Shown here: positions 1 to 8,031 of the stretch, piece by piece
Layout of the letters: every line of letters starts with the position of its first letter
How positions within the stretch are numbered: the stretch's first letter is position 1
Assembly: GCF_003182255.1 (NCBI RefSeq)
Contig: NZ_QGTQ01000009.1
Location: 124,001-188,000 of the forward strand
Reading direction: 5' to 3'
DNA from: Paenibacillus cellulosilyticus
GTDB lineage: Bacteria; Bacillota; Bacilli; Paenibacillales; Paenibacillaceae
DNA: 64,000 bases
Position numbers and translations under genes: made by a program
The notes under the pieces: model-generated
What the model was told of the DNA's origin: nothing
Seen by the model: only the letters and a program-made list of their open reading frames with translations
Databases searched by the model: none

Positions 1-278
1 TTGGCATATTGCCAACCACTGCCCCGAAGCACGATTAGCTTGCCATGCAGACTTGCTAGCGGCAGTTGGAGACGCGTTAGCAGGCCTGTTCGGCGTGCTG
101 CCTCAAGTGGCGCATCGATCAACCAGCGTTCCTGCATCGATGCCGAGGATTTTGCTCTCGGCGCCTGCCCTGCTCCAACAGCATCCATCTGTCCCCGATC
201 CTTATTCCAGACAAGCAATACAGTCGCAGCCCATAACAATCCACTGACGACTGCCAATAGCAGCGCCCAATTGACCAT
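1..278 (-). CDS. TadC-like inner-membrane protein, N-terminal part (runs off window)
   Basis: This reading frame opens at an ATG (276-278) and stays open to base 1, so only the first 92 or so residues are present. It begins MVNWALLLAVVSG and has one clear N-terminal membrane segment, then a basic polar stretch. It lies 41 bp downstream of tadB on the same strand, where Tad/Flp operons normally carry tadC, the second polytopic GspF-domain platform protein. A GGAG sequence lies about 11 bases upstream of the start. The GspF core would be outside the window, so the assignment rests on position and the membrane segment. With cpaF interrupted upstream, this gene is presumably not transcribed from the operon promoter. 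Confidence 0.55.
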   Translation of the reverse strand, partial: MVNWALLLAVVSGLLWAATVLLVWNKDRGQMDAVGAGQAPRAKSSASMQERWLIDAPLEAARRTGLLTRLQLPLASLHGKLIVLRGSGWQYA

Positions 279-319
279 ATCGAACCACTCTCCGTGTCTG
301 TTTGAAGTACTAGCGACCG

Positions 320-1192
320 TTACATCCGTATGGTCATGATTTTGTTAATCAGCACACCACAACCAGCGAACCCGATCATCAATCCTGTCAGCAATAGATA
401 ACCCAGCAGTCCGTTATAAAGCGGCATCATGTAATCAGGCGACATCAGATTCAACCCCGCTACGAATACAAACGGAGCGATAATGATGATGCGAGATTCA
501 AACTTCTTTTGCGCCATCATGACCGTGATCTCTTGATGCGTATCCAGCTTCTCGCCAATCACTTGGGCTGTGCGCCTAATTACCTCCACAAGATCGCCGC
601 CCGTCCGTTTGCATGTAGAGAACACATCTACGAACTGCGTCAAATCTTCGAGCCTCGCGCGATCAGCGAACTGCCGCAGCCCGTTCTCCAGCGTGTCGCC
701 GTTCATCATCCGATAACGAATGGCTGCGAATTCTCTTACGATATCCGCGGACCCGCCAGGATAAAGCAGCTGCAGATCCGCCTCTGCCGCGACGAATGCA
801 TTCTCCACCGAACGCCCGGCAGCAAGCGAGGATGTGACGCTGTAGAGCGCATCTTTGAACTGCAATTGCAACCGATCCCGCCGCTTGGCAAGCAAGCTTG
901 CCCGATAGAAGCGAGGCAGTATGACGCCAACAGCAGCGAGAATAATCGCCGCAGCAAGTGACTGATAGAATTCATAGAACAGCACAAACGCAAACCCAAT
1001 ACCAACAGCCATCGAGCCAAAAAACTGTTTAGAAGACAGCTCATACGAGGTGTAATCCGTCATCTGCTGTTGCTGCTGCGACTTCTGAAAGCTCCACCCC
1101 AACCAAACCGCTATCTCGTGAAAAGGAATCTTCCGCCCGCTACTTCGCTTCGCCTTCTGCTGCTTAACGGTAACAGATGCCATCGGTTTCAT
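320..1192 (-). CDS. tadB: TadB-type platform protein of a Tad/Flp secretion system
   Basis: This 290-residue protein has the layout of TadB. A basic N-terminus is followed by two closely spaced membrane segments (about residues 55-95), a cytoplasmic GspF/T2SSF domain (about 110-250, with the ALYSVTSSLAAGRSVENAF stretch typical of it) and two C-terminal membrane segments. TadB and TadC form the inner-membrane base on which the CpaF ATPase acts during pilus or pseudopilus assembly. The ATG at 1192 was chosen because AAGGAGGAG stands seven bases before it. The start overlaps the end of cpaF by 29 bp, so translation was probably coupled to cpaF. That coupling is now cut by the inserted element. 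Confidence 0.82.
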   Translation of the reverse strand: MKPMASVTVKQQKAKRSSGRKIPFHEIAVWLGWSFQKSQQQQQMTDYTSYELSSKQFFGSMAVGIGFAFVLFYEFYQSLAAAIILAAVGVILPRFYRASLLAKRRDRLQLQFKDALYSVTSSLAAGRSVENAFVAAEADLQLLYPGGSADIVREFAAIRYRMMNGDTLENGLRQFADRARLEDLTQFVDVFSTCKRTGGDLVEVIRRTAQVIGEKLDTHQEITVMMAQKKFESRIIIIAPFVFVAGLNLMSPDYMMPLYNGLLGYLLLTGLMIGFAGCGVLINKIMTIRM

Positions 1193-1589
1193 CCGCTCCT
1201 CCTTGAACACTGTCGCTGTCAGGCAGCGTGCCCATGCCTGCCATCCGCCACTTGTGATCTCGCAGCAGCGAACGTCCCGTCGGCTCCAAACCACCGATAA
1301 CCTTGCCCGCTTGCTCGCCGCGCTCTACGAATTGATAAAGCGGCGAAAGCTCGACTTCGCCATCTTTCATGCCAATGACCTCGCAAATCTCCGTCATGCG
1401 CCGCGTACGATCCCGAAGCCGTGCCAAATGCACAATGATGTCGATGCCCGAAGCAATCTGCTGGCGGATGACAGGCAGCGGCAGTGCTGCAGCTCCGAGT
1501 GCCATCGTCTCCAGCCGGGACAGCATATCCCGAGCGCTATTGGCATGCCCGGTCGACATTGATCCGTCATGACCCGTATTCATTGCCTG
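1164..1589 (-). pseudogene. cpaF: cpaF/tadA secretion ATPase, 3' part split off by the inserted element
   Basis: These 140 codons are the C-terminal end of a CpaF/TadA-type ATPase. They begin at the invariant AMNTGHDGSMSTGHANS histidine-box region and run through the C-terminal domain (DRTRRMTEICEVIGM) to a stop overlapping tadB. The N-terminal 285 codons lie at 23159-24014. The glutamine codon CAG, present at both junctions, keeps the frame if the intervening 21.57 kb is removed. No credible start serves this half: the nearest in-frame ATG inside the element (1643) lies within a terminator stem. The fragment is probably silent while the element is integrated. Confidence 0.9.
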
Positions 1590-1613
1590 TAACACGTTTA
1601 TAAAATAGGTAAT
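1586..1613. other. attL: left attachment junction
   Basis: The shared core CCTG (1586-1589) is followed by nine bases and then TATAAAATAGGTAAT (1599-1613). The same 15 bases occur in inverted orientation at the right end (23137-23151). On the chromosome side the sequence is the cpaF coding sequence for AMNTG. Confidence 0.82.
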
Positions 1614-1652
1614 AAAAAGAGTTTGGACGTAATGCTCGTCCAAACTCTTTTT
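1614..1652. terminator. Strong bidirectional terminator just inside the left end
   Basis: A perfect 16-bp stem (1614-1629 with 1637-1652) encloses a 7-base loop. The stem begins with five A and ends with five T, so it can stop transcription on either strand. It insulates the cpaF 3' part and tadB from transcription arising in the element. Confidence 0.85.
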
Positions 1653-1677
1653 ATTAATAATACTTCGAACATAATTT

Positions 1678-1887
1678 TCATGAGAGTAATAGAGTACTCT
1701 TTCCTACTCGCAATACTACATTCCCCTTCAGATAGTGACCCTCTGCAAACGTAACTACATTCTCGTTATAGCTTATCACCTTAGAAACCAAGTCAAGCTC
1801 TCCCTGAAACCAGACCTCAACTTCAACACTATTCCCTATACAAACTTCAAGTTGCTGGTTTGTTTCCACGATTACAGTTTCATTCAT
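1678..1887 (-). CDS. Small protein of unknown function at the left end of the element
   Basis: This encodes 69 residues starting MNETVIVETNQQ. The sequence alternates hydrophobic and polar residues and looks mostly beta-stranded, with no recognised motif. The ATG at 1887 has AAAGGGAG nine bases upstream. The gene ends about 25 bp before the end-terminator. In the circular form of the element it would lie just across attP from the serine recombinase, converging with it. Small genes in that position are sometimes recombination directionality factors, but nothing in this sequence proves that role. Confidence 0.5.
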   Translation of the reverse strand: MNETVIVETNQQLEVCIGNSVEVEVWFQGELDLVSKVISYNENVVTFAEGHYLKGNVVLRVGKSTLLLS

Positions 1888-1914
1888 AAAATATACTCTC
1901 CCTTTATACTCGGA

Positions 1915-1971
1915 ATACAAAAAAGCACTCAGCAAACAAAGAGGAATCCTCCTCATTGTTTGCGAGTGCTT
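1915..1971 (-). terminator. Hairpin terminator between the 2083-2916 and 1678-1887 genes
   Basis: AAGCACTC and GCAAACAA (1923-1939) pair with TTGTTTGC and GAGTGCTT (1956-1971). On the minus strand the stem is followed by a run of six T. It ends the lipoprotein transcript or attenuates the small gene whose ribosome site follows directly. Confidence 0.7.
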
Positions 1972-2082
1972 CTCGCTATGAACATTGTACCGTATTTTTA
2001 CATTCTTGAGAAGTATACATTTTATTTTGGGAACTTGGTTCAAATATTCAAGAAAGCGCCGCGTACTCTTTTCTCCTTTTCC

Positions 2083-2916
2083 TTAATAGTATTCAACTCT
2101 GACAACTTGCGCCATAAGCCCTTGATTCTTTTCAAATCTAAACTCTGGAATTACGGCTGTTGTAATTACATTCACATTCCCTTGTTTAAGTTTCTCGAAC
2201 AAGGCGTTGAAGCTGTCTCTATGGAAGTACAAATACCACCTATCGGAATATGAACCATCTTCAGGAGTTACCCTTACACAAAAGTAGTCCGCTTCCATGT
2301 CACTGTCAAAGCCGTAATTATAATAGTCATCCAGTTCGGCAGTACCTGCCAATACAAAGTTTTTATCTAAGTTGTTTACCATATCAAATTGAACATCTTT
2401 TGCAGTCAATGAAATGTTATTACTCTTCATATATTTTTCAACTTTCGTTAGAGATTCAGTCTCTTCTCCACTCCCTTGATTCTCAGCCGTTTCTTGTCTA
2501 AGTTTGACTAGTGAATCAACTCGAAAGTTTTTAGGGTGTAATGCTTCATTTCCAAATGTAGTAGATATAATTTTCATAGTTTCTTTATAACTTCTACGAG
2601 ATGCACAATCCTTCCCATCCAACTCTTGGCATAGTTTTTGCATTGCTAAATCATCAACGTACCCGATTATTTCCTTCTCCTCAGATGACAACTTTGAAGA
2701 CTCTCTCATGGCACTAAGCTTTCCTGATAAAGCAGCCTGTTCACTTAAACTTAGAATATTTTCCCCAGTTTCAGCATCCCGCATATCAATCATCAGCGTG
2801 TATTGGATAGCAGCATCCCATACATCTTGACTTATTTCTTCAGGTCTCTCTTTTGCTCCTTCAGAACATCCCCCTAGGGTTACCACAATCAATACCAACA
2901 GAATTAACTTCTTCAA
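2083..2916 (-). CDS. Predicted lipoprotein of unknown function
   Basis: This 277-residue protein has a lipoprotein signal peptide: a KK pair, a hydrophobic core and the lipobox LGGC at about residues 15-18. The mature part is charged and mixed alpha/beta, with no family I recognise. I chose the TTG start at 2916 because GGAGG lies seven bases upstream; an ATG fifteen codons earlier in the same frame has no comparable site. It is predicted to be anchored on the outer face of the membrane. It stands alone, upstream of a terminator, and faces away from the XRE gene at 3076. Its function is unknown. Confidence 0.7.
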   Translation of the reverse strand: MKKLILLVLIVVTLGGCSEGAKERPEEISQDVWDAAIQYTLMIDMRDAETGENILSLSEQAALSGKLSAMRESSKLSSEEKEIIGYVDDLAMQKLCQELDGKDCASRRSYKETMKIISTTFGNEALHPKNFRVDSLVKLRQETAENQGSGEETESLTKVEKYMKSNNISLTAKDVQFDMVNNLDKNFVLAGTAELDDYYNYGFDSDMEADYFCVRVTPEDGSYSDRWYLYFHRDSFNALFEKLKQGNVNVITTAVIPEFRFEKNQGLMAQVVRVEYY

Positions 2917-3075
2917 ATGAAAAACCTCCATCTTCCAGTTTAGACCATTCCATCTATTCATTTTAGCACATAGTGACTAATATATGTATCAAAAGTAATG
3001 TTATTATGACTAATATGTCCGTGTGTAGTATCATCCTGTACTTGTCTACACTTTTCATTAAAAGGGGTGTAGCCA

Positions 3076-3411
3076 GTGAATGATGCTTTAACAAAAGTAG
3101 GAAAACGTATTCGAGAGATACGTAAAGCAAAGGGGCTTTCCCAAGAAAAATTAGGTGAAGAATGTGGCTTTACGTTCTCTTATATCGGTGGGATTGAGAG
3201 AGCTGAAAATAATGTGTCAATTCGAAATCTGGAGAAGATAGCCAACGCTCTTAATGTTGAACTTTATGAATTCTTTATTGATCTTCGTTCTGAAAGAAAG
3301 CTCGCCGCTAAAGCTAAGCAAGTCGATGAAATCGAGGAACTACTTATAAATCTCGACAACAAACAATTGGCTAAAGCAAAGACCATCTTGTTTGAGATAT
3401 TTAAAAAATAG
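3076..3411 (+). CDS. XRE-family transcriptional regulator
   Basis: This 111-residue protein has a Cro/CI-type helix-turn-helix at residues 8-62. The pattern LSQEKLGEECGFTFSYIGGIER is followed by NLEKIANALNV, the classical last helix. A charged C-terminal helix (about 70-111) may dimerise. The GTG start at 3076 has AAAGGGG nine bases upstream. Such proteins repress element genes or control lysogeny-like decisions; the target cannot be read from the sequence. The divergent lipoprotein gene at 2916 is the nearest candidate. Confidence 0.85.
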   Translation: MNDALTKVGKRIREIRKAKGLSQEKLGEECGFTFSYIGGIERAENNVSIRNLEKIANALNVELYEFFIDLRSERKLAAKAKQVDEIEELLINLDNKQLAKAKTILFEIFKK

Positions 3412-3414
3412 TTG

Positions 3415-3450
3415 GAACCAGTGCATCTTCATCTGCACTGGTTCTTTAGT
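3415..3450 (+). terminator. Terminator after the XRE gene
   Basis: GAACCAGTGCA (3415-3425) pairs perfectly with TGCACTGGTTC (3433-3443), followed by TTTAGTTT. It starts four bases after the stop codon of the upstream gene. Confidence 0.85.
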
Positions 3451-3555
3451 TTATTAATTGAACAAATCTAGCAGCAGCGTTTCAATCCTACGCTCCTCCT
3501 GCTGATTTTTACAAGCCAGTAGCTTCTTCATTGCCACTTAAGATTGCTTCATTAC

Positions 3556-3837
3556 CTATAAACTTTCATCTTTAAAATGATACACGGCCTTTCGACCATA
3601 ACTATTAATAAACACCGTATGTTCTTTTGTACCCGCAGTCACCTCAATAAACTTCATTGCGTTTAACCTTGATATCGTGGTTCTGTATCGTGACTCAGAC
3701 AAGCAACATTCTTCTTGTAGTTGAGGATTAGACATACTCTTTATTTTGGCAATCGCATCATTTTCTAAAAGAATACGAAGTACACCTAGCTCCTCAGCAT
3801 TTAGGTTTTCAAGAACGTGAAACCAATAATCCTCCAT
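3556..3837 (-). CDS. Small winged-helix DNA-binding protein
   Basis: This 93-residue protein is probably one winged-helix domain. A helical N-terminus (ENLNAEELGVLRILLEND) is followed by a helix-turn-helix around NPQLQEECCLSESRYRTTISRLNAMKFI and a beta wing ending near TVFINSYGRKAVYHF. The order resembles MarR/replication-type winged helices. The ATG at 3837 has AAGGAGTGATC upstream. It is transcribed in the same direction as neither neighbour's operon: the resolvase upstream at 3976-4551 ends with its own terminator. Regulatory role inferred; target unknown. Confidence 0.6.
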   Translation of the reverse strand: MEDYWFHVLENLNAEELGVLRILLENDAIAKIKSMSNPQLQEECCLSESRYRTTISRLNAMKFIEVTAGTKEHTVFINSYGRKAVYHFKDESL

Positions 3838-3951
3838 CTCAAGATCACTCCTTGTTTATAATCGAAGGTCGCTGGTCGGATGTACACAGACCCTGTTTAT
3901 ACAATTTATTACTCGAAAAAAGTAATTACTATGCCCGTACCCCTATACAAA

Positions 3952-3990
3952 ACAAAGAAGCCTTCCCTAAACCCTCTAGGAAGACTTCTC
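3952..3990 (-). terminator. Terminator overlapping the resolvase stop codon
   Basis: On the minus strand GAAGTCTTCC pairs with GGAAGGCTTC, followed by TTTGTTTTG. The stem includes the last codons of the resolvase gene. Confidence 0.65.
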
Positions 3991-4551
3991 TTGTTGTTCA
4001 ATCCTCTTGCCCAATTCCCTGTATAGCGTTGGACGAGAGATGCCAGTAAGCTCTGTTATCTCTTTCAGCGTGTATTGCCTACTTTCGTAGAGCTTGATCG
4101 CTTGAGCAACCTTCTTAACGTCAGCTGCAGGTCTTCCACCTTTTCGTCCTCTTGCTCTAGCTGCTTCCAATCCTGCCATTGTCCGTTCGCTTATGATGTC
4201 TCGTTCAAGCTCTGCAATTACGGCTAACATCCTGAACATAGCCTTGCCAACCGCACTAGTTGTATCAATGTTATCACGAATCGAGATCAACTCAATACCA
4301 CGTTGCTCTAGCAGCTCACTCAACTCGATAAGTTTCTTTGTCGAACGAGCTAATCTATCCAATTTGTATACGACCAACGCATCGCCCTCACGTAGATAAT
4401 CAAGAGCCTTGGCTAACTCCTCACGATCATCGTTCTTACCCGAAGCCTTCTCTTGGTATATCTTGATGCATCCTTCCTTGTTGAGCGCATCAATTTGTAG
4501 ATCAAGCGATTGATCGAGTGTACTCACACGTGAATAGCCGACTTTTGCCAT
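3976..4551 (-). CDS. Resolvase/invertase-type small serine recombinase
   Basis: This 191-residue protein is a complete member of the Pin/Tn3-resolvase family. The catalytic serine is in GYSRVSTLDQ (Ser10), and KLDRLARS and the GKAMFRMLAVIAELERD helix follow in the expected places. A C-terminal helix-turn-helix (about 150-185, TLKEITELTGISRPTLYREL) binds the recombination site. AAGGAGG precedes the ATG. It is separate from the large serine recombinase that moves the element. Likely jobs are resolution of dimers of a circular form or inversion of a local segment. Symmetric TCTCA-containing repeats directly upstream (4592-4720) are candidate binding sites. Confidence 0.9.
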   Translation of the reverse strand: MAKVGYSRVSTLDQSLDLQIDALNKEGCIKIYQEKASGKNDDREELAKALDYLREGDALVVYKLDRLARSTKKLIELSELLEQRGIELISIRDNIDTTSAVGKAMFRMLAVIAELERDIISERTMAGLEAARARGRKGGRPAADVKKVAQAIKLYESRQYTLKEITELTGISRPTLYRELGKRIEQQEKSS

Positions 4552-4591
4552 ACATTTCCCTCCTTATCGTAAGTGCAGCCCAGACTGTACA

Positions 4592-4735
4592 TCTCAAAAG
4601 CTAACTTGTCCAGTCTTTTTTGCTTTTGATAAAGAGAAGAGTTTTGAGACAAAAATCCGCTATAAATATGAAAGAACCGACTCTTGTTTAATAATGTCTC
4701 ACAAACATTCGTTTATGAGAATATCCGCTCTATGA
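4592..4735. promoter_or_regulatory. Cluster of symmetric repeats upstream of the resolvase, candidate res/crossover site
   Basis: Four half-sites with TCTCA occur. TCTCAAAAGC (4592-4601) faces GTTTTGAGA (4641-4649). TCTCACAAAC (4697-4706) faces GTTTATGAGA (4711-4720) around a 4-base centre. A direct repeat ATCCGCT also occurs twice. Paired inverted half-sites next to a resolvase gene are the usual form of a res site, but promoter or repressor use is equally possible. Confidence 0.4.
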
Positions 4736-4814
4736 TTAATGAAGGAAAATGAAAAATCTTGCAGAATAAAATATAGTGATACACAAATAAAAAATTCAAA
4801 GGAGTAAAATTAGC

Positions 4815-5360
4815 ATGTCATTAACTGTATCTGTTTTATGTATTATCATTAGTTTTATTGTCGGATTCATTGTTTCATCCTTCTACAATAAATATCAAAA
4901 TGAAAACCGATATGACAATATTAAAAAAATAGCGCATCTAGAGACCAGTGCGACAATAGAAACACAAATAAAAGATGGTGTTCAAGAATACAAACTTACA
5001 GAAGAGTTTAATTCGATAAAGGAAATAGAATATCGCAAAGGTATTGAAGAAGGCGAAAAAAGAACATTAAGTAGATTTTCTTTGACATATGAACCATTTG
5101 TTGAAGTAAGGGATACTTTATTAAAGAGAACCGCAGAAGTAGGCTACATAATGCAAATGACTTATAGTGGTTTTTTAATTGGCGACCCAATGAAAAGAGT
5201 AACCCAACATGAAGAAAAATTTAAAGATGAAAATGTAAAGTATCTTGTTGATTCAGTAAATGGCATATTAAACAATATTATGCTAGTGGCTGATCCGTTA
5301 GGTATACCTGTCAAAGTAAATAAAACTCCAAAGATTGAAAAGAAAAAAAAGGGAAAATGA
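4815..5360 (+). CDS. Membrane-anchored protein with coiled-coil-like body, function unknown
   Basis: This 181-residue protein has one N-terminal membrane segment (about residues 3-24), then a long charged, mostly helical cytoplasmic part. It ends in a lysine-rich tail (KIEKKKKGK). AAAGGAG stands nine bases before the ATG and a strong terminator follows. A Gly/Asp/Pro patch (GFLIGDPMKR) breaks the helix near residue 120. I do not recognise the family. It is a single-gene unit in the element's accessory region. Confidence 0.7.
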   Translation: MSLTVSVLCIIISFIVGFIVSSFYNKYQNENRYDNIKKIAHLETSATIETQIKDGVQEYKLTEEFNSIKEIEYRKGIEEGEKRTLSRFSLTYEPFVEVRDTLLKRTAEVGYIMQMTYSGFLIGDPMKRVTQHEEKFKDENVKYLVDSVNGILNNIMLVADPLGIPVKVNKTPKIEKKKKGK

Positions 5361-5382
5361 GTTCTGAAGTCCCTAATACAAC

Positions 5383-5421
5383 AAAGTAGCCTACCACTCT
5401 ATGAAGTGGTAGGCTACTTTT
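5383..5421. terminator. Strong bidirectional terminator
   Basis: A perfect 16-bp stem, AAAGTAGCCTACCACT with its complement at 5405-5420, encloses a 6-base loop and ends in TTTT. Confidence 0.85.
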
Positions 5422-5631
5422 GTCTCACCTGCACGTCCCTTAACAGATAATAAGTTCGTATCTTATTCCACCAATACCTCTTTAAAGAATGATATTTATT
5501 GAAATTTCCATTTCAATGTATCTACTGTAGGTTCTTTGCTAAAGAAGGTATTAGTTCCATATTCTAAACAGTATGCTCTTTGACTTTTTGTTGCTTTAAA
5601 AGTCTATGTCCTTGTTATGTTTTTCGTTGGC

Positions 5632-5668
5632 AAGTCCGTTAGAAGTAACACGCGGCGGTCGGAGGAAC
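5632..5668 (+). repeat. Copy 1 of a non-coding element with conserved ends
   Basis: The stretch starts AAGTCCGTTAGAAGT and ends TCGGAGGAA. The same two blocks recur at 9321-9370 with a longer middle. TCCG and CGGA in the two blocks can pair. Each copy is followed within about 10 bases by a hairpin. Confidence 0.5.
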
Positions 5669-5706
5669 AAAAAAAGCAGAGCAGCCATTAAGATGTGGCT
5701 GCTTTG
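5668..5706 (-). terminator. Terminator of the zinc-ribbon protein gene
   Basis: On the minus strand AGCAGCCA pairs with TGGCTGCT, and a run of seven T follows the stem. Confidence 0.7.
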
Positions 5707-5762
5707 CCTATACAAATTGGCTGGTCGTATACTAACTCCCAAAACACTTGATTTTTTAAGGA

Positions 5763-5945
5763 TTATGCTTTACCAGCTTCCCATCGGTGACCGCACTTCA
5801 AACATGTTACTATTACTTTTTTGCTACCTATTACTCCGCCAAGCAACCCTACAGGTCCTAGTAATATTCCTCCAGTTGCAGCTTTACCTAGACCAAATCC
5901 CTTATTACCAGCAGTGATTTGCGTCGATTTACATTTGGCACACAT
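5763..5945 (-). CDS. Small zinc-ribbon protein with a glycine-rich hydrophobic middle
   Basis: These 60 residues have one CxxC pair at the N-terminus (MCAKCKST) and a second near the C-terminus (TCLKCGHRW). Together they would form a zinc ribbon. Between them is a glycine-rich hydrophobic stretch (LGKAATGGILLGPVGLLGG) resembling a glycine-zipper membrane hairpin. Such proteins occur scattered in Firmicutes phages and chromosomes; their function is unknown. I chose the ATG at 5945 because it begins at the first CxxC; an upstream in-frame ATG at 5999 lacks a better ribosome site. A terminator follows. Confidence 0.65.
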   Translation of the reverse strand: MCAKCKSTQITAGNKGFGLGKAATGGILLGPVGLLGGVIGSKKVIVTCLKCGHRWEAGKA

Positions 5946-6100
5946 TACTGGTTCTTCTTTTATGGTTCTTATAACCATTACTAGAAAGCTTACTAGCATT
6001 CTTCATCTCAATAACTTCTAACATACATTCTCGAATACTTATACAACCATGTGCATGTATATTCAAAACAATCCGAAAGCATTGTTCTCCGATGAAGCTA

Positions 6101-6126
6101 TGTCGCCAAACCCCAATTTGGCGACA
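6101..6126. other. Perfect 10-bp stem-loop
   Basis: TGTCGCCAAA (6101-6110) pairs with TTTGGCGACA (6117-6126). There is no strong T-run on either side, so a terminator role is uncertain. The stretch 5946-6240 holds nothing else I can identify. Confidence 0.4.
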
Positions 6127-6239
6127 TTATAATAATCATATGACGCCTATCATCTACTTTTTTTTATGAATAATTATTCATACCTTAATGCTTAATCGAC
6201 TTACAAAAAACTCAATTCCGCTTTAAGTATCCATCCTCA

Positions 6240-6289
6240 TAAATGAAAGAGCCGATATCCGCATGTTGTAAATGGGATTCGGCTCTTTC
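6240..6289 (-). terminator. Hairpin downstream of the 6390-7091 membrane-protein gene
   Basis: GAAAGAGCCGA (6245-6255) pairs with TCGGCTCTTTC (6279-6289). On the minus strand it is followed by CATTTAT. The long loop (23 bases) makes it moderate evidence. Confidence 0.5.
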
Positions 6290-6389
6290 TCTGCATAATA
6301 TAACTTGTGTAGAAGAAGGTACACTAAAACTCATAAACGTTCTTATTATACAAAGCGATTTAATGATCTTCCAACTGATTAAAATGATT

Positions 6390-7091
6390 CTATTTCCCAA
6401 CTTTTTTAAGCTCATGGGAAATTTCTTTTAGTATGTCACACAGATTTTCAACTCTATTATTACTGTTAAGAAAGATAAGTCGAATCATTTTTACAACTAA
6501 GAACACAAACAACCATAACACCGCACCGATAGCCATGAGCCTCCATACTAAATTGAACGCTTCAGTATAGACACTTTTGTCTTGAATCTCTCTTAACAAT
6601 CCACTAAATCTAAATCCAACATACTCATTCCAGATTGGCAACCAAAACAATACAAGAATGGAGAAAGGCAATAATCGTTCTAATTTAGACTTTTCGTTCT
6701 TGTTATCATACATATTAATAAGATCATCCACGTTTTCAGAACTCTTGTAGCCCGAATTTTTAAGCTCAATCTTCAATAATCTTTTCTGTTCTGCCTTTAT
6801 TGCATAACCGAGTGGAGAAATTGTCTTTGTACTATCGTGAAAGTTTTTTCGCACATATTTTTTCGCACCAGAATCAAGAAGAAGCGTAAACATATAAAAG
6901 TAAATTACGCAAGCAACTCCCCACAAGTCATTATTGCTAACATTGGGATTTCTAATGAAAAAATAAATTCCAATACAGAATACAGGGATTCCAGTCAAGA
7001 AGAGATACGTCGTTACCATCTTACTGTAAATCAAGCGATAAGCTGACAAGTCCTCTTTGTAATATTTAAGCACTAACTCCTGCGTGTTCAT
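6390..7091 (-). CDS. Integral membrane protein of unknown function
   Basis: The 233-residue protein has two pairs of membrane segments: about residues 27-47 and 55-75, then 138-157 and 183-207. A charged cytoplasmic loop lies between the pairs and a helical tail (NNRVENLCDILKEISHELKKVGK region) follows. GGAG lies before the ATG at 7091. There are no catalytic motifs. Small four-segment membrane proteins with cytoplasmic helices are common partners or effectors in defence loci, but here there is no partner gene to prove such a role. It may form a unit with the 7174-7884 gene, which is on the same strand. Confidence 0.65.
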   Translation of the reverse strand: MNTQELVLKYYKEDLSAYRLIYSKMVTTYLFLTGIPVFCIGIYFFIRNPNVSNNDLWGVACVIYFYMFTLLLDSGAKKYVRKNFHDSTKTISPLGYAIKAEQKRLLKIELKNSGYKSSENVDDLINMYDNKNEKSKLERLLPFSILVLFWLPIWNEYVGFRFSGLLREIQDKSVYTEAFNLVWRLMAIGAVLWLFVFLVVKMIRLIFLNSNNRVENLCDILKEISHELKKVGK

Positions 7092-7173
7092 AGAAATTAT
7101 TTCTCCCTAGATATGTCTCAAATTATCTTCATTAAATGGATAAATTCTTATAACCAATGTTGGAAATCAGTAC

Positions 7174-7884
7174 TTACTTTGCTACAATATCACCTATGAC
7201 CACTTTCACTTTGGGGTCATACTTACCACTTACGGGATGAACAACTACATACACTCGATCTAGTCCTCCAACTGGAACCTCCATCGTTGATGCTTCTCCA
7301 CCTGTAACGGTAGTTTCTCGCATAACAGTGTTGGATTTATCTACTACGGATACCTTAAACTCATTAGTTTCATTTGCAACAGCAATATTGAATTTAAGTG
7401 TTGTGTAGCTATTAAGCAGATTCAACTGAAATGATCTATCCGAATATGCACTCGAAAAGTACAATACGTAGCCACTCTTATATGTAGTTCCATTGACGGT
7501 CAGTACTCCAGGGTCAAACGTTCTATATTGATATTCCGTAGGGGATTCATATTCATTAAACGCCTTTGCCTTGATTAAGTCTGTATACTCAGATTTCTCA
7601 CCAATTACTATTTGTTTTTTTACACCATCATAAGTCACAGCAGTATCTAAAGCTTCTCCTAACGCTTTCAATGGCACGTATGCCGTGCCATCATATATAA
7701 TTGGTTTTAGCTCGTTTCCTTTTGAATCTCTTAGCGCGAACTGCTTTCCGTTTAGCACCAATGTGATTCCATAATTTATTTGGGCTTTAATAGTTTTAAT
7801 CACCGATTCCGCATCTACACTAGTGGTACTTATAAGTAGTGCTGCGCCCAATAAGGGAATTGCTATTTTCTGAAGTTTCATCAT
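7174..7884 (-). CDS. Secreted protein with a copper-amine-oxidase N-terminal-type (stalk) domain
   Basis: This 236-residue protein has a signal peptide (residues 1-25, cleavage near VDA-ES). It then carries one copy of the domain called Cu_amine_oxidN1 (about 38-95, with GTAYVPLKALGEALDTAVTYD followed by KQIVIG). This domain is very common in secreted proteins of Paenibacillaceae and is probably an adhesion or wall-associated module, not an oxidase. The rest (about 110-236) looks like an all-beta jelly-roll. AAGGAG precedes two adjacent ATG codons. It is probably exported cargo of the element. Confidence 0.78.
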   Translation of the reverse strand: MMKLQKIAIPLLGAALLISTTSVDAESVIKTIKAQINYGITLVLNGKQFALRDSKGNELKPIIYDGTAYVPLKALGEALDTAVTYDGVKKQIVIGEKSEYTDLIKAKAFNEYESPTEYQYRTFDPGVLTVNGTTYKSGYVLYFSSAYSDRSFQLNLLNSYTTLKFNIAVANETNEFKVSVVDKSNTVMRETTVTGGEASTMEVPVGGLDRVYVVVHPVSGKYDPKVKVVIGDIVAK

Positions 7885-8031
7885 TATTTGACACTCCTTC
7901 TCGTTATTCTTCTACTTTCAACACAAACAGACAATATCCCTTCTAAAATCCTAGAAAATACATCCTTCATTCCTAATGTACACTACCCTAAATAATTATT
8001 TGTAAGATTTCAATCAAGGAGGAGTAAACAC

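Noticed and set aside
1-339. 112-codon plus-strand frame at the left edge
   Set aside because: The minus strand encodes a TadC-like start with a membrane segment; the plus frame is its shadow.
1164-1643. Apparent complete 159-residue protein starting at 1643
   Set aside because: Residues 1-19 come from the element end and the start codon lies in a terminator stem; it is the cpaF 3' part.
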